Shown piece by piece: positions 1 through 11,046 of a stretch of 64,000 bases of DNA; position 1 is the stretch's first letter; each line of letters opens with the position of its first letter. Source of the DNA: an uncultured Spiribacter sp. (GTDB taxonomy: Bacteria > Pseudomonadota > Gammaproteobacteria > Nitrococcales > Nitrococcaceae); assembly GCA_937884605.1 (NCBI GenBank), contig CALGDM010000006.1:186001-250000 (forward strand), in the 5' to 3' direction. The notes under the pieces are model-generated. The model saw only the letters and a list, made by a program, of their open reading frames with translations, did no database searches and was not told the origin of the DNA. The position numbers and the translations under genes were made by a program.

Positions 1-48
1 GTCGGTTGACGCCCTCGGGTGGATTCGCCATAATTCGCGCTCGTTACA

Positions 49-125
49 GCGCCTGTAGCTCAACTGGATAGAGCACCTGACTACGGATCAGGAGGCTGGG
101 GGTTCGAATCCTCCCGGGCGCGCCA
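49..125 (+). tRNA. tRNA-Arg (anticodon ACG)
   Basis: Acceptor GCGCCTG/CGGGCGC, anticodon loop CTACGGA, T-loop GGTTCGAATCC, encoded CCA at 123-125. Confidence 0.95.
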
Positions 126-135
126 GACACCAAAT

Positions 136-161
136 AAAACCGGCATCAAGCCGGTTTTTTT
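136..161 (+). terminator. intrinsic terminator of tRNA-Arg
   Basis: aaaaccggc-atcaa-gccggttttttt hairpin plus T-run just after the tRNA. Confidence 0.85.
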
Positions 162-284
162 GTGCGCGGCCGGGAGGGTTCGGACCCCCAGAGGCTATGG
201 ATGGGTTCGACTCGAGCGCGTTGCGCGAGAGAACGAGGCCCGTCAGGGCCGAGTTAATCCTCCCGGGCGCGCCAGACACCAAAG

Positions 285-308
285 AAAACCGGCATCAAGC
301 CGGTTTTT
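285..308 (+). terminator. second copy of the tRNA-Arg terminator, also downstream of the convergent MFS gene
   Basis: aaaaccggcatcaagccggttttttt, duplicate of 136-161. Confidence 0.75.
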
Positions 309-1503
309 TTGTGCGCGCCAGTCGTGGGCGAAATGCAAGCAGGGTGGTTGCCAGCAGCGTCACCGCGATGAAGGGGATGACCGTCAGATTCAGTCCCACC
401 CAGCCAAGGTGGTGAAGCAGCGCGCCGGCCATCAATGAACCGGCGGCGACCAGCGCGAAAATCACCAGGTCATTGATGCCCTGTACCTTGCCGCGCTCCT
501 CGACGGTATGGGTCTCGGTGACCAGCGTGCTGCCCCCAATAAACAGAAAATTCCAGCCAATGCCCAGGGCCACCAGCGCCCCCCAATACTGAGGCAGAGT
601 CTGACCGCTAAGGGCAATGGCAACGCTCGTTAGCATGATCAAACCCCCGGCAAGCAGGATATTCAGCACGCCGAAACGCGCAATCAGCGAGCCAGTCACA
701 AATGAGGGGGCAAACATCCCCAGTACGTGCCATTGCATGACGAAAGCCGCATCGCCCATGGCAAAACCGCTCTCGCGCATGGCGAGGGGAGTGGCGGTCA
801 TCACGAGGACCATCACTGCATAACCGATGGCCGCGGCGATCAAGGCCACCATGAACGGCGGCTGGCTGATGATCTGTGGCAGCGGACGCTGCGAAGAGGC
901 GTTGTCCGGCTGGGCTGAAGCGGGTACCTGGAGGAACGCCATCAGTAGGCTGGCAAGGATCGCCAGCGCGGTTACGATCAGATAGGGGCCGGCCTCGGGG
1001 TGAGCGGCCCACAAGCTCTGGCCATGACTGGCATTCCATGGCCCCAGCAGGGCGGCGGCGACACCGCCGGCCATTACCAGAGAAATGGCCCGGCTGCGGA
1101 AACTATCGCCGGCGCAATCGGCGGCCGCGAACCGGTAATACATGGCAAACCCCTGATAGATCCCCAGCAGCAGATTGCCCAGGTTGAAAAGCACGAACGA
1201 GTCTTGAGCGATGCCCGCCGCGGCCAGCCCACCGCCGGCGGCCCCACCCACCGTGGCACCCAGAATGAATCCGGGGCGACGTCCGATCCGTTTCATGAGC
1301 ATGGACGCCGGAAAGGTCGCCAGCAGGGCGCCGACCTGCATCAAAGCCACGGGCAGTGTCGCCAGCGCGGGGCTGGACGTCAGCTGCTGGCCGACCACGC
1401 CACTCAACGTCATGACGGTGATCGCGGCAATCAGGAACAACGCCTGACTGACGGCAAGGATGACGACATTGGTCCTCTCGTGTGCGGGCCTTAATGGATT
1501 CAA
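295..1503 (-). CDS. MFS transporter
   Basis: 402 aa, about 12 hydrophobic segments, MFS-like motif MKRIGRRPGFILG. Confidence 0.85.
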   Translation of the reverse strand: MNPLRPAHERTNVVILAVSQALFLIAAITVMTLSGVVGQQLTSSPALATLPVALMQVGALLATFPASMLMKRIGRRPGFILGATVGGAAGGGLAAAGIAQDSFVLFNLGNLLLGIYQGFAMYYRFAAADCAGDSFRSRAISLVMAGGVAAALLGPWNASHGQSLWAAHPEAGPYLIVTALAILASLLMAFLQVPASAQPDNASSQRPLPQIISQPPFMVALIAAAIGYAVMVLVMTATPLAMRESGFAMGDAAFVMQWHVLGMFAPSFVTGSLIARFGVLNILLAGGLIMLTSVAIALSGQTLPQYWGALVALGIGWNFLFIGGSTLVTETHTVEERGKVQGINDLVIFALVAAGSLMAGALLHHLGWVGLNLTVIPFIAVTLLATTLLAFRPRLARTKKPA

Positions 1504-1659
1504 TGCAACTCCGCTCGGGGCCTGTCAGAAAAGTTGAACGCCACGCTCAGTATTCGTCGTGGCAGAAGTTGTTGATGCTGGAACCCTCAGTCGCCATATT
1601 TGTCGGTTGAGGGTCATCGCAAATCATACCCTTTCCGTCGGTGACCGGGGACCACGCCG

Positions 1660-2544
1660 ATGTTGCTTCCGATAACGCTTGTCATGGCTGCCGCATTTCA
1701 GTGGGGACTGGCAGGTGGTCTGGCGGGTCAGCTGATGACCTCGGGCTGGTCGCCCGAGCTGCTGACGTTCTGGCGACTGCTGGTGGGCCTGCTGTGCATG
1801 CTGGCATGGGTGGGGGTCATTCGGTTGCAGGGTTATTCGCTCAATCTTACCCGTCCGCTGGTGGGGTGGTCGGCCCTGGCCGGTCTGGGGGTCACGGGCA
1901 ACCTCACGTTTTATTTCATCAGCATTAGCGAGGCCAGTGTTGCCGTCGCGGTGACCCTGATGTACAGCGCGCCGGTCATGGTTTATTTCGTGTCGTTTGC
2001 GCGCGGCACCGAGCGGCCAACGACACTCAAGCTGGGCGCGATTGCCGCGATCATGGTGGGTGTGGTGCTGCTGACCGGGCTTTACCGCACAACGCCCGGT
2101 GCATTCAGTCTGTGGGGTGTACTGGCAGGTCTGCTTTCGGGGATTTCGTACTCGGTGTTCATCTTTGCATTCAAATCAGCCGGCTCCCACGGCCGGACGC
2201 CGGTTTCGTTGACGGTCGCGTTTCTGGCCGCCGTCCTCGCGTTGTTGTTTCTCATTGATCCGGCGCAGGCGGTGAGTGTGCCGCTATCGCCCGATGCTCC
2301 GCTGTTTCTGATTTTCGGCCTGATCGGAGCCGGGCTGTCGTTTCTGTGCTATTTCGTTGGGCTGCGCGGCGTGTTGCCCACGATGGCGGCCGTGGTGGCG
2401 ATGATCGAGCCGGTCACGGCAACGCTCTACGGAGTGATCGGTCTGGGCCAGGCCCTGTCCCTTGCCGAGGTGCTGGGCATGATCATTATCCTGTCGTCCG
2501 TGACGGCGCTGACCGTCATCAGCCATCGCGAATCCGTTCGCTAG
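1660..2544 (+). CDS. EamA/DMT-family transporter
   Basis: 294 aa, about 10 TM segments, internal duplication typical of EamA. Confidence 0.85.
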   Translation: MLLPITLVMAAAFQWGLAGGLAGQLMTSGWSPELLTFWRLLVGLLCMLAWVGVIRLQGYSLNLTRPLVGWSALAGLGVTGNLTFYFISISEASVAVAVTLMYSAPVMVYFVSFARGTERPTTLKLGAIAAIMVGVVLLTGLYRTTPGAFSLWGVLAGLLSGISYSVFIFAFKSAGSHGRTPVSLTVAFLAAVLALLFLIDPAQAVSVPLSPDAPLFLIFGLIGAGLSFLCYFVGLRGVLPTMAAVVAMIEPVTATLYGVIGLGQALSLAEVLGMIIILSSVTALTVISHRESVR

Positions 2545-2573
2545 TCTGAGCGATCGGTCATTCGGTGATGCAG

Positions 2574-3227
2574 TCAGCGAATCGACTGCCCGGTCGCCTG
2601 CCAGTCGCGAATGAACCGATCGATGCCATTGTCGGTCAGCACATGGTGGGCAAGCCCACGAATCACCGCCGGCGGAATGGTCGCCACATCGGCGCCGGCG
2701 AGTGCCGCTTCCTTGACGTGGTTGCCGGTGCGGATAGAGGCCGCGAGGATCTCGGTCTCGAAGCCGTAGTTGTCGTAGATCGCCCGAATCTCGCGGATCA
2801 GTTCCATGCCATCCAGGTGGATATCATCGAGTCGGCCCAGAAAGGGCGAGATGTAGGTGGCACCTGCCTTGGCGGCGAGTAGCGCCTGATTGGCCGAAAA
2901 GCACAGCGTTACGTTGGTGCGGATCCCGTCGCCACGCAGACGCCGACAGGCCTTGAGTCCTTCCAGGGTCAGGGGGAGTTTGACCACCACGTTATCAGCG
3001 ATGTCCGCCAGGATGCGGCCCTCTGCCATCATGCCGTCAAAGTCCATGGCGGCGACTTCCGCGGACACCGGGCCATCAACAATCTGGCAGATCTCGCCGA
3101 CGACTTCCTTGAAGTCGCGCCCGGATTTGGCGACCAGCGACGGGTTCGTGGTGACGCCGTCGAGCAGTCCATAGTCGTTGAGCTCGCGGATGTCGTCGGC
3201 AATGGCCGTATCAACAAAGAATTTCAT
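2574..3227 (-). CDS. transaldolase / fructose-6-phosphate aldolase family
   Basis: [67 protein letters not shown]. Confidence 0.93.
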   Translation of the reverse strand: MKFFVDTAIADDIRELNDYGLLDGVTTNPSLVAKSGRDFKEVVGEICQIVDGPVSAEVAAMDFDGMMAEGRILADIADNVVVKLPLTLEGLKACRRLRGDGIRTNVTLCFSANQALLAAKAGATYISPFLGRLDDIHLDGMELIREIRAIYDNYGFETEILAASIRTGNHVKEAALAGADVATIPPAVIRGLAHHVLTDNGIDRFIRDWQATGQSIR

Positions 3228-3230
3228 CAA

Positions 3231-3989
3231 TCAGTCTCCGTTGTGTTGGGAGGCAGGCTGGGCCGTGGGCGCCGCCAAATGCCGGCAGCGATGGGCGATT
3301 AGCAACCCACCCACAAGCCACATCAATGCGGCGCCGGCTAGCGCGACCGGGTCATAGGGTCCGAGCAGGCGCAGCGCCAGCGCTCCACCCATCAATATTG
3401 TCGATGGCTCCGATGCCCAGCGCAACCAGGCTCCTCGCGAGGTGGCGAGCATCACCGCAAGGGCTGCCAGACCGGCAACACTGCCAATGACAAGGCCTTG
3501 GCTGCGCAGCGGTTGGTCGTGAAATCCGCTGCCGATGGCGCTGACAACGCTGCCTGCCGCCAGCACCATCAGGGCCGCCGCAAGCGCGATCGCGACCGCG
3601 CGTCGTCGCGGCGGTGGTGCCTTGCCCATCGACCGCAGAATAACGAGCGCCAGAGCAAGCGCGTACAAGATGCCAAGGAGATCCGGCAAGGGGCCGGGGC
3701 CGCCCGGCAGGCCGAGCAAGGCGCCGGTGATCCCTATCCATAGAAGCGGCGTGATCGCTCGTGTGGCCGCGGGGAGCCAGTAAACGCCGATGATGGCGGG
3801 AATGACGCCCAGAACCAGAGCCTCGATATCCGCATTCAGATCAATCAGGCCCGGAAGGCAGACAGGGGTCAGTCTGGTGAGTAAAGCCAGACCGGGCACC
3901 AGACCGGCGTAGGCGCCGATCACGATGCACCATAGGCGCTGTTCAGGGGTTGCGGACACGCCAGTCATGGGACCAATCATCCCACACAC
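3231..3989 (-). CDS. hypothetical integral membrane protein
   Basis: 252 aa hydrophobic ORF directly upstream of the transaldolase on the same strand; no family recognised. Confidence 0.6.
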   Translation of the reverse strand: MCGMIGPMTGVSATPEQRLWCIVIGAYAGLVPGLALLTRLTPVCLPGLIDLNADIEALVLGVIPAIIGVYWLPAATRAITPLLWIGITGALLGLPGGPGPLPDLLGILYALALALVILRSMGKAPPPRRRAVAIALAAALMVLAAGSVVSAIGSGFHDQPLRSQGLVIGSVAGLAALAVMLATSRGAWLRWASEPSTILMGGALALRLLGPYDPVALAGAALMWLVGGLLIAHRCRHLAAPTAQPASQHNGD

Positions 3990-4049
3990 CGGCCTCCGGC
4001 GAGTTGCGCGCCGTCAATTCGTGAGGCCGTCGCCGGTCGTTTTGCCCAG

Positions 4050-4406
4050 TCAGTTCCCCGGCCAGGGCGGCCAGCCCATGCTGCGCCCACCCATTAAATG
4101 GAGATGGATGTGCCAGACGGTCTGCCCGGCATCGCGGCCGCAGTTGAATACACTGCGATAACCCGATTCAGCGATCCCCAGCTCGTGGGCAAGCTTTTTG
4201 GCGGTCAGATGCATGTGACCGATCAGTGTGGCGTCATCCGGTTCGATGGCGACCATGCTCTCGATGTGCTGACGCGGGATGATCAGTACATGCGTGGGTG
4301 CTTGCGGATGGATATCGCGGAAGGCCACCACCTGATCATCGCGATGGATGACGTCGGCATCCATCCGGCCGGCAACGATTTCGCAAAAAATACAAGGCTT
4401 GTTCAT
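4050..4406 (-). CDS. hinT: HIT family (histidine triad) hydrolase, HinT-like
   Basis: CIFCEIVAGRMDADVIHRDDQVVAFRDIHPQAPTHVLIIPRQHI and C-terminal WHIHLHLMGGR. Confidence 0.93.
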   Translation of the reverse strand: MNKPCIFCEIVAGRMDADVIHRDDQVVAFRDIHPQAPTHVLIIPRQHIESMVAIEPDDATLIGHMHLTAKKLAHELGIAESGYRSVFNCGRDAGQTVWHIHLHLMGGRSMGWPPWPGN

Positions 4407-4455
4407 GCTTTGACACTAAGGCGGATGGAATGAGCGATGCAAGCCCGGCCCGTCG

Positions 4456-4926
4456 CTAGCCGGTTTTGCCATCCACCCGCGCCCGCAGGGCCTCGGCAAG
4501 GGTCCTGGCCTGGGTGTTGTCGGCGGCATCCACCGGCGCGAGTCCCTCGCGGGTCAGAAATGTGTCCGACCAGTGGTCGGCGGCGGCCGCAAACGTAGGA
4601 AAGTCGCCCCACCAGAGAATCTGGTAACGATCGGCGGTGATGTGGTTGTGGGCGAGGCGGCTGTCCTCCTCGAGTCCATAGACATCGACACGGGTGAGCA
4701 CCGGCTCGAGGGCCGCTTTGATCGAAATCAATGCCGGCCCGCGCAATGCCCAGCGCTGCGGCTCCATGCGTCGCAACCACTGCGAGATCTCGGGCATGTT
4801 GCGAAACCACTGCAACACCACCTCACGACCGTCGCTGGTGGCGCAGCCCACCTGAAACCGGCGAGGGTCGCGGCGCTGGGTGAGCAGGCTGACGTCGCTG
4901 AAATTCTGTCCTTCCCAAGCGTGCAT
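4456..4926 (-). CDS. hypothetical protein
   Basis: 156 aa ORF with protein-like composition in a gap between clear genes. Confidence 0.5.
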   Translation of the reverse strand: MHAWEGQNFSDVSLLTQRRDPRRFQVGCATSDGREVVLQWFRNMPEISQWLRRMEPQRWALRGPALISIKAALEPVLTRVDVYGLEEDSRLAHNHITADRYQILWWGDFPTFAAAADHWSDTFLTREGLAPVDAADNTQARTLAEALRARVDGKTG

Positions 4927-5034
4927 GTATGCGATCCGGTTATATAAGGATAAGAAATGATTCTTTTGGTTTTGCGCTCGTCGCGTCCTACGCTGTTGCC
5001 ATTATCATCCGACACCAATCAATGGAGCGTTTTG

Positions 5035-5697
5035 ATGGGACTGCGTATTGGAAGCCTTGCGCCGGATTTTACCGCCAAAACCACCGAAGGCGAGATCCGC
5101 TTTCACGACTGGATCGGTGACAGCTGGGCGATCCTGTTCTCGCACCCGAAGGACTTCACGCCCGTGTGCACCACCGAACTCGGCTACATGGCACAGCTCA
5201 AGCCCGAATTCGACAAACGCGGCACCAAGGTGATCGGCCTGTCGGTGGATCCGGTGGAAAACCACGCCACGTGGGCGAAGGATATCGAGGAGACCCAGGG
5301 GACTGCGCCCAACTATCCGATGATCGGTGATACCGATCTGACCGTCGCCAAGCTCTACGACATGCTGCCCGAGGATGAAGGCGATAGCTGCGAGGGGCGG
5401 ACGGCGATGGATAACGCGACCGTTCGTGCCGTTTACGTGGTCGGGCCGGACAAGCGCATCAAGGCGATGCTGATTTACCCGATGACCAGCGGTCGCGACT
5501 TCAACGAGATCCTGCGGTTGCTCGACTCCCTCCAGTTGAACGCCCGGCACACGGTTGCGACGCCCGTGAACTGGCAGGACGGCGACGACATCATCATCCC
5601 GCCGGCGGTCAGCGACGAGCAGGCCCGGGATAAATTCCCGGAGGGTTGGGAAACGCTCAAGCCCTACCTGCGAGTCGCCAAGCAGCCTGCCGACTGA
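5035..5697 (+). CDS. peroxiredoxin, Prx6/1-Cys type
   Basis: MGLRIGSLAPDFTAKTTEGEIRFHDWIGDSWAILFSHPKDFTPVCTTELGYMA; start placed at 5035 rather than the ORF maximum at 4957. Confidence 0.93.
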   Translation: MGLRIGSLAPDFTAKTTEGEIRFHDWIGDSWAILFSHPKDFTPVCTTELGYMAQLKPEFDKRGTKVIGLSVDPVENHATWAKDIEETQGTAPNYPMIGDTDLTVAKLYDMLPEDEGDSCEGRTAMDNATVRAVYVVGPDKRIKAMLIYPMTSGRDFNEILRLLDSLQLNARHTVATPVNWQDGDDIIIPPAVSDEQARDKFPEGWETLKPYLRVAKQPAD

Positions 5698-5810
5698 ACG
5701 GGCGCCAGGCCGGGGCGGCGTCGGCCGTCCCGGTCCCTGCCTGCGATGCCCCTTGCCAGCTCCCGTGTTAGCCTCTCCCACCTAGTCAAGCAATCACCGG
5801 CAGGACCCGC

Positions 5811-6143
5811 ATGGCGTCTGCAGAGCATATCTATCGCGTGATCTTCCACAATCAGGGCAAGATCTATGAAATCTATGCCCATAACATTTCCGATGGTGGG
5901 CTGCTCGGGTTTGTCGAGATCGAGTCCCTCATCTTTGGCGAGCGCAGTCAGGTGGTTGTCGATCCTGCCGAGGAAAAGCTCAAGAGCGAGTTCGAGGGAG
6001 TCAATCGGACCTACGTGCCCATGCACTCCATCGTTCGGGTGGACGAGGTTGAAAAGGAAGGCACCGCCAAGATCTCTGAGGCTGACGGCAACGTCACCCC
6101 GTTTCCGACCTCGGTCTACAACCCGGGCCGCAGCACTGATTGA
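5811..6143 (+). CDS. DUF1820 family protein
   Basis: 110 aa, YRVIFHNQGKIYEIYAHNISDGGLLGFVEIESLIFGE. Confidence 0.75.
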   Translation: MASAEHIYRVIFHNQGKIYEIYAHNISDGGLLGFVEIESLIFGERSQVVVDPAEEKLKSEFEGVNRTYVPMHSIVRVDEVEKEGTAKISEADGNVTPFPTSVYNPGRSTD

Positions 6144-6179
6144 TCATCGGCCGGGTGTGAATTAACCTGATCGCTTACT

Positions 6180-6270
<91 letters not shown>

Positions 6271-6280
6271 GACATAAAAC

Positions 6281-6303
6281 AGGGGCCGCGGGCCCCTTTT
6301 TTA
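6281..6303 (+). terminator. intrinsic terminator of tRNA-Ser
   Basis: aggggccgcgggcccctttttt. Confidence 0.85.
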
Positions 6304-6456
6304 TGTCTGACAGTGCCGGGGTTCGAACCCTCGGTACAGACAGAGAGCGGGTTCGACCAATCGCGGTAGCGATTGGGACGCCGAGCGGCGCGAGGCGCCC
6401 GAAGGGTGAGGCCCGCAGGGCCGAATCAATCCCTCCCTCTCCGCCAGACATAAAAC

Positions 6457-6479
6457 AGGGGCCGCGGGCCCCTTTTTTA
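6457..6479 (+). terminator. second copy of the tRNA-Ser terminator
   Basis: aggggccgcgggcccctttttt, duplicate of 6281-6303. Confidence 0.75.
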
Positions 6480-6591
6480 TGGCTGACAGTGCCGGGGTTC
6501 GAACCCTCGGTACAGACAGAGAGCGGGTTCGTCGGTGTTTATCATTGATGACAACTACCGCTTAACCGTTTCCCATTGCTCCCGCCTATGA

Positions 6592-8862
<2,271 letters not shown>

Positions 8863-8882
8863 ACCCCTCACCCTGTGAAGCA

Positions 8883-8923
8883 AAGCCCCGCCGCGGCCAC
8901 TGCGCCCCGGCGGGGCTTTTTTT
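8883..8923 (+). terminator. intrinsic terminator of katG
   Basis: aagccccgccg...cggcggggcttttttt. Confidence 0.8.
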
Positions 8924-9007
8924 GTCGGACGCCGTGGAGACTCGGCGCGGCGACCTTTTCGTGGCAATATCTAGCGCTGGTTCATCGATGACAGGTTTCA
9001 CGACGTC

Positions 9008-9700
9008 ATGCCTCATCTGTTTGTCAACCGCAGCCGGGCCTACGACCTGCTGGAGTCCTCCGAGAAGGCGGGGCGCACTTTTGTGTGGGAAAGCGTTAAC
9101 GCGATTCTCTACGTCATTGGCGGCGTTGCCTTCATCTTTGGCAGCCTGTTCTTCTTTCCCGCACTTGAGGACGAGCTCAACTGGGGTGTCTGGGGCTTTT
9201 TCATTGGCTCCATCCTCTATCTGCTGGTGACGGCGCATGATGTGGTCGAGGTGCTGCGCTACCGGCGCGAGCCGCATCGGGGGCGTTCGCTCGAACTGGT
9301 TGCGGCCAGCGGCTATCTGATCGGCACGGTCCTGTTCCTTGTCGGCAGTTTTCTGTTCTTCACCTTTGTGGACCTGACCGTCGCGGGTGCCTGGTGCTTC
9401 ATTATTGGTAGCCTGCTGTTCACCGCCTCACCATTCGTCAATGTGCTCCAGGTTCACCACCTCAGTGCGCGCGCACTGCGCCTGTATACCCTGACGGGCA
9501 TCAGCTTTGTAGCCGGCGCGGTTCTCTTTACCACCGCCTCGATCCCCTACCTATGGAACATCGGGGATTCGCGGCTCGCGATCGAGCTGTCGGATTTTCT
9601 GGGAGCCCAGTACCTGGTCGGCAGTGTCCTGTTCCTGGCCGGCGGGTTTTTCAACTATCTGCGTGCCTGGGTGCGGGTGCGCGAGTATCGCTCGCGATGA
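9008..9700 (+). CDS. YrhK-like membrane protein with repeated TM modules
   Basis: Three related two-TM blocks (NAILYVIGGVAFIFGSLFFF..., AASGYLIGTVLFLVGSFLFF..., LTGISFVAGAVLFTTASIPYLWN...). Confidence 0.7.
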   Translation: MPHLFVNRSRAYDLLESSEKAGRTFVWESVNAILYVIGGVAFIFGSLFFFPALEDELNWGVWGFFIGSILYLLVTAHDVVEVLRYRREPHRGRSLELVAASGYLIGTVLFLVGSFLFFTFVDLTVAGAWCFIIGSLLFTASPFVNVLQVHHLSARALRLYTLTGISFVAGAVLFTTASIPYLWNIGDSRLAIELSDFLGAQYLVGSVLFLAGGFFNYLRAWVRVREYRSR

Positions 9701-9894
9701 TCCCGCTGTTCGGAACCCTTTTTCCGGGTTGGATTCTGGTCGTGGCGGCGGCGGCGCTGATCACCATCGGGCTGGCGCTGATCCTACGCTGGGTCGGTTT
9801 GGGGGCGGCGATTCCGGCCAAGCCGGTATTCAATCTGGCGCTTTTTCTGCTGGTGACGTTTATTCTCTGGGAGGTCCTCTATGCCAGCCACTGA
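9697..9894 (+). CDS. small inner-membrane protein, YtcA/AaeX-like, first gene of efflux operon
   Basis: MIPLFGTLFPGWILVVAAAALITIGLALILRW..., 65 aa, immediately upstream of HlyD/FUSC/TolC genes as in ytcA-mdtNOP. Confidence 0.65.
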   Translation: MIPLFGTLFPGWILVVAAAALITIGLALILRWVGLGAAIPAKPVFNLALFLLVTFILWEVLYASH

Positions 9895-9921
9895 TCGCCA
9901 CCCTGTTATCAGGCAGGGGCA

Positions 9922-11046
9922 GTGATGAGCGCTCGGGAGGCAATGCGCCAGCGGATCACCAACCGCCATGCGGCTGAGTCGGGATCGCCGGGCCGCTGGC
10001 GCCGGATAATGGGCGTCGGCCTGCTGATTGGCGTGCTGATTGGCGCCGGCATCATGGGCGAGCGGGTGGTGAGTACGCTCGATACGCGCCCACGAACCAG
10101 TGATGCCCAGATTGCGGCGGACACAACGCTGCTGGGCGCTCCATTGCCAGGCCGTATCGCGGAGATCGCTGTTCGCGAAAACCAGCCGGTAAAAGCCGGG
10201 GCGGTCCTGTTCAAGATCGATCCGGCCCCTTACAGAATGACGCTCCGTCAGGCCGAGGCGACCCTCGATGCCGCCACCGCCGAGCTGGCGGACGCCCGGC
10301 GACGGATTGAGGCCGAGGCCGCCAACGCCGACGGTTCCCGTGACGAGATTCAGCGCGCTGAAGACGACCTGGCCCTGGCGGAGCGGACTGTGGAGCGACT
10401 GACCCCACTGGCAGAGGCAGGCATCGTCTCGCAGCAGGCCTATGATGAAGCGGTCACCGCCCGCGCCAATGCGCAGACGGCGCTGCGTCAGGCACAACAG
10501 GCGGCTGTTGCGAGCGTCGATCTCATCGAGACTGCCAAAGCGCTGGAGGCTGAGCGCGATGCGGCCCGGGCGGCCGCACAGCTTGCCCGCTGGGAGCTTG
10601 AGCAGACCACGGTCAGAGCGCCCTTCGACGGGGTTGTCGTGGGTCTTTCCGCTGCCCGGGGTCAGTACCTGGTCCCGGGCGAATCGATTCTCACCCTGAT
10701 TGATGGTCAGTCCTGGCACGCCGTCGCGCTCGTGCGCGAAACCGATCTTGCCGGGATACGCCCCGGGAGCGCTGCGGCAGTGAGTGTCGCGATTGATACC
10801 GATACGGCCATACAGGGCCGGGTGGAGAGCATAGGGCGGGGCATACAGCTGTCCGATGATGTCGATCTGGCGGGCCGACTGCCGTACGTTCAGGCAACGC
10901 TTGACTGGGTACAGGTGGCGCAGCGCTTTCCGGTGCGCGTCGAGCTCGACAACCCACCGGATCACCTGCGACGACTGGGGGCGTCGGCTCGGGTCGTCTT
11001 CGCCCCCGATTCGAGCGCGCCCTCCGAGTCCGGAGGGGGACCGTGA
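9922..11046 (+). CDS. HlyD-family membrane fusion protein, MdtN-like
   Basis: N-terminal TM, IAADTTLLGAPLPGRIAEIAVRENQPVKAGAVLFKIDPAPY, coiled-coil hairpin, TTVRAPFDGVVVGL. Confidence 0.9.
   Translation: MMSAREAMRQRITNRHAAESGSPGRWRRIMGVGLLIGVLIGAGIMGERVVSTLDTRPRTSDAQIAADTTLLGAPLPGRIAEIAVRENQPVKAGAVLFKIDPAPYRMTLRQAEATLDAATAELADARRRIEAEAANADGSRDEIQRAEDDLALAERTVERLTPLAEAGIVSQQAYDEAVTARANAQTALRQAQQAAVASVDLIETAKALEAERDAARAAAQLARWELEQTTVRAPFDGVVVGLSAARGQYLVPGESILTLIDGQSWHAVALVRETDLAGIRPGSAAAVSVAIDTDTAIQGRVESIGRGIQLSDDVDLAGRLPYVQATLDWVQVAQRFPVRVELDNPPDHLRRLGASARVVFAPDSSAPSESGGGP

Larger units (their letters stand above)
110..319 (+). repeat. tRNA-Arg 3'-end/terminator duplication unit (about 60 bp direct repeats, period 149 bp)
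   Basis: 110-169 (tcctcccgggcgcgccagacaccaaataaaaccggcatcaagccggtttttttgtgcgcg) recurs at about 259-318 with one mismatch; between them 164-191 is an inverted copy of the tRNA 3' part (25/28 matches). Confidence 0.9.

Noticed and set aside
88-438. Short ORFs over tRNA-Arg and its repeat (e.g. ...CLARPGGFEPPAS)
   Set aside because: Antisense or overlapping translation of a tRNA and its duplicated 3' end; GGFEPPAS-type peptides are a typical tRNA antisense artefact.
4957-5034. Upstream start for the peroxiredoxin
   Set aside because: The extra 26 residues do not resemble a peroxiredoxin N-terminus; MGLRIGSLAPDF at 5035 fits the family.
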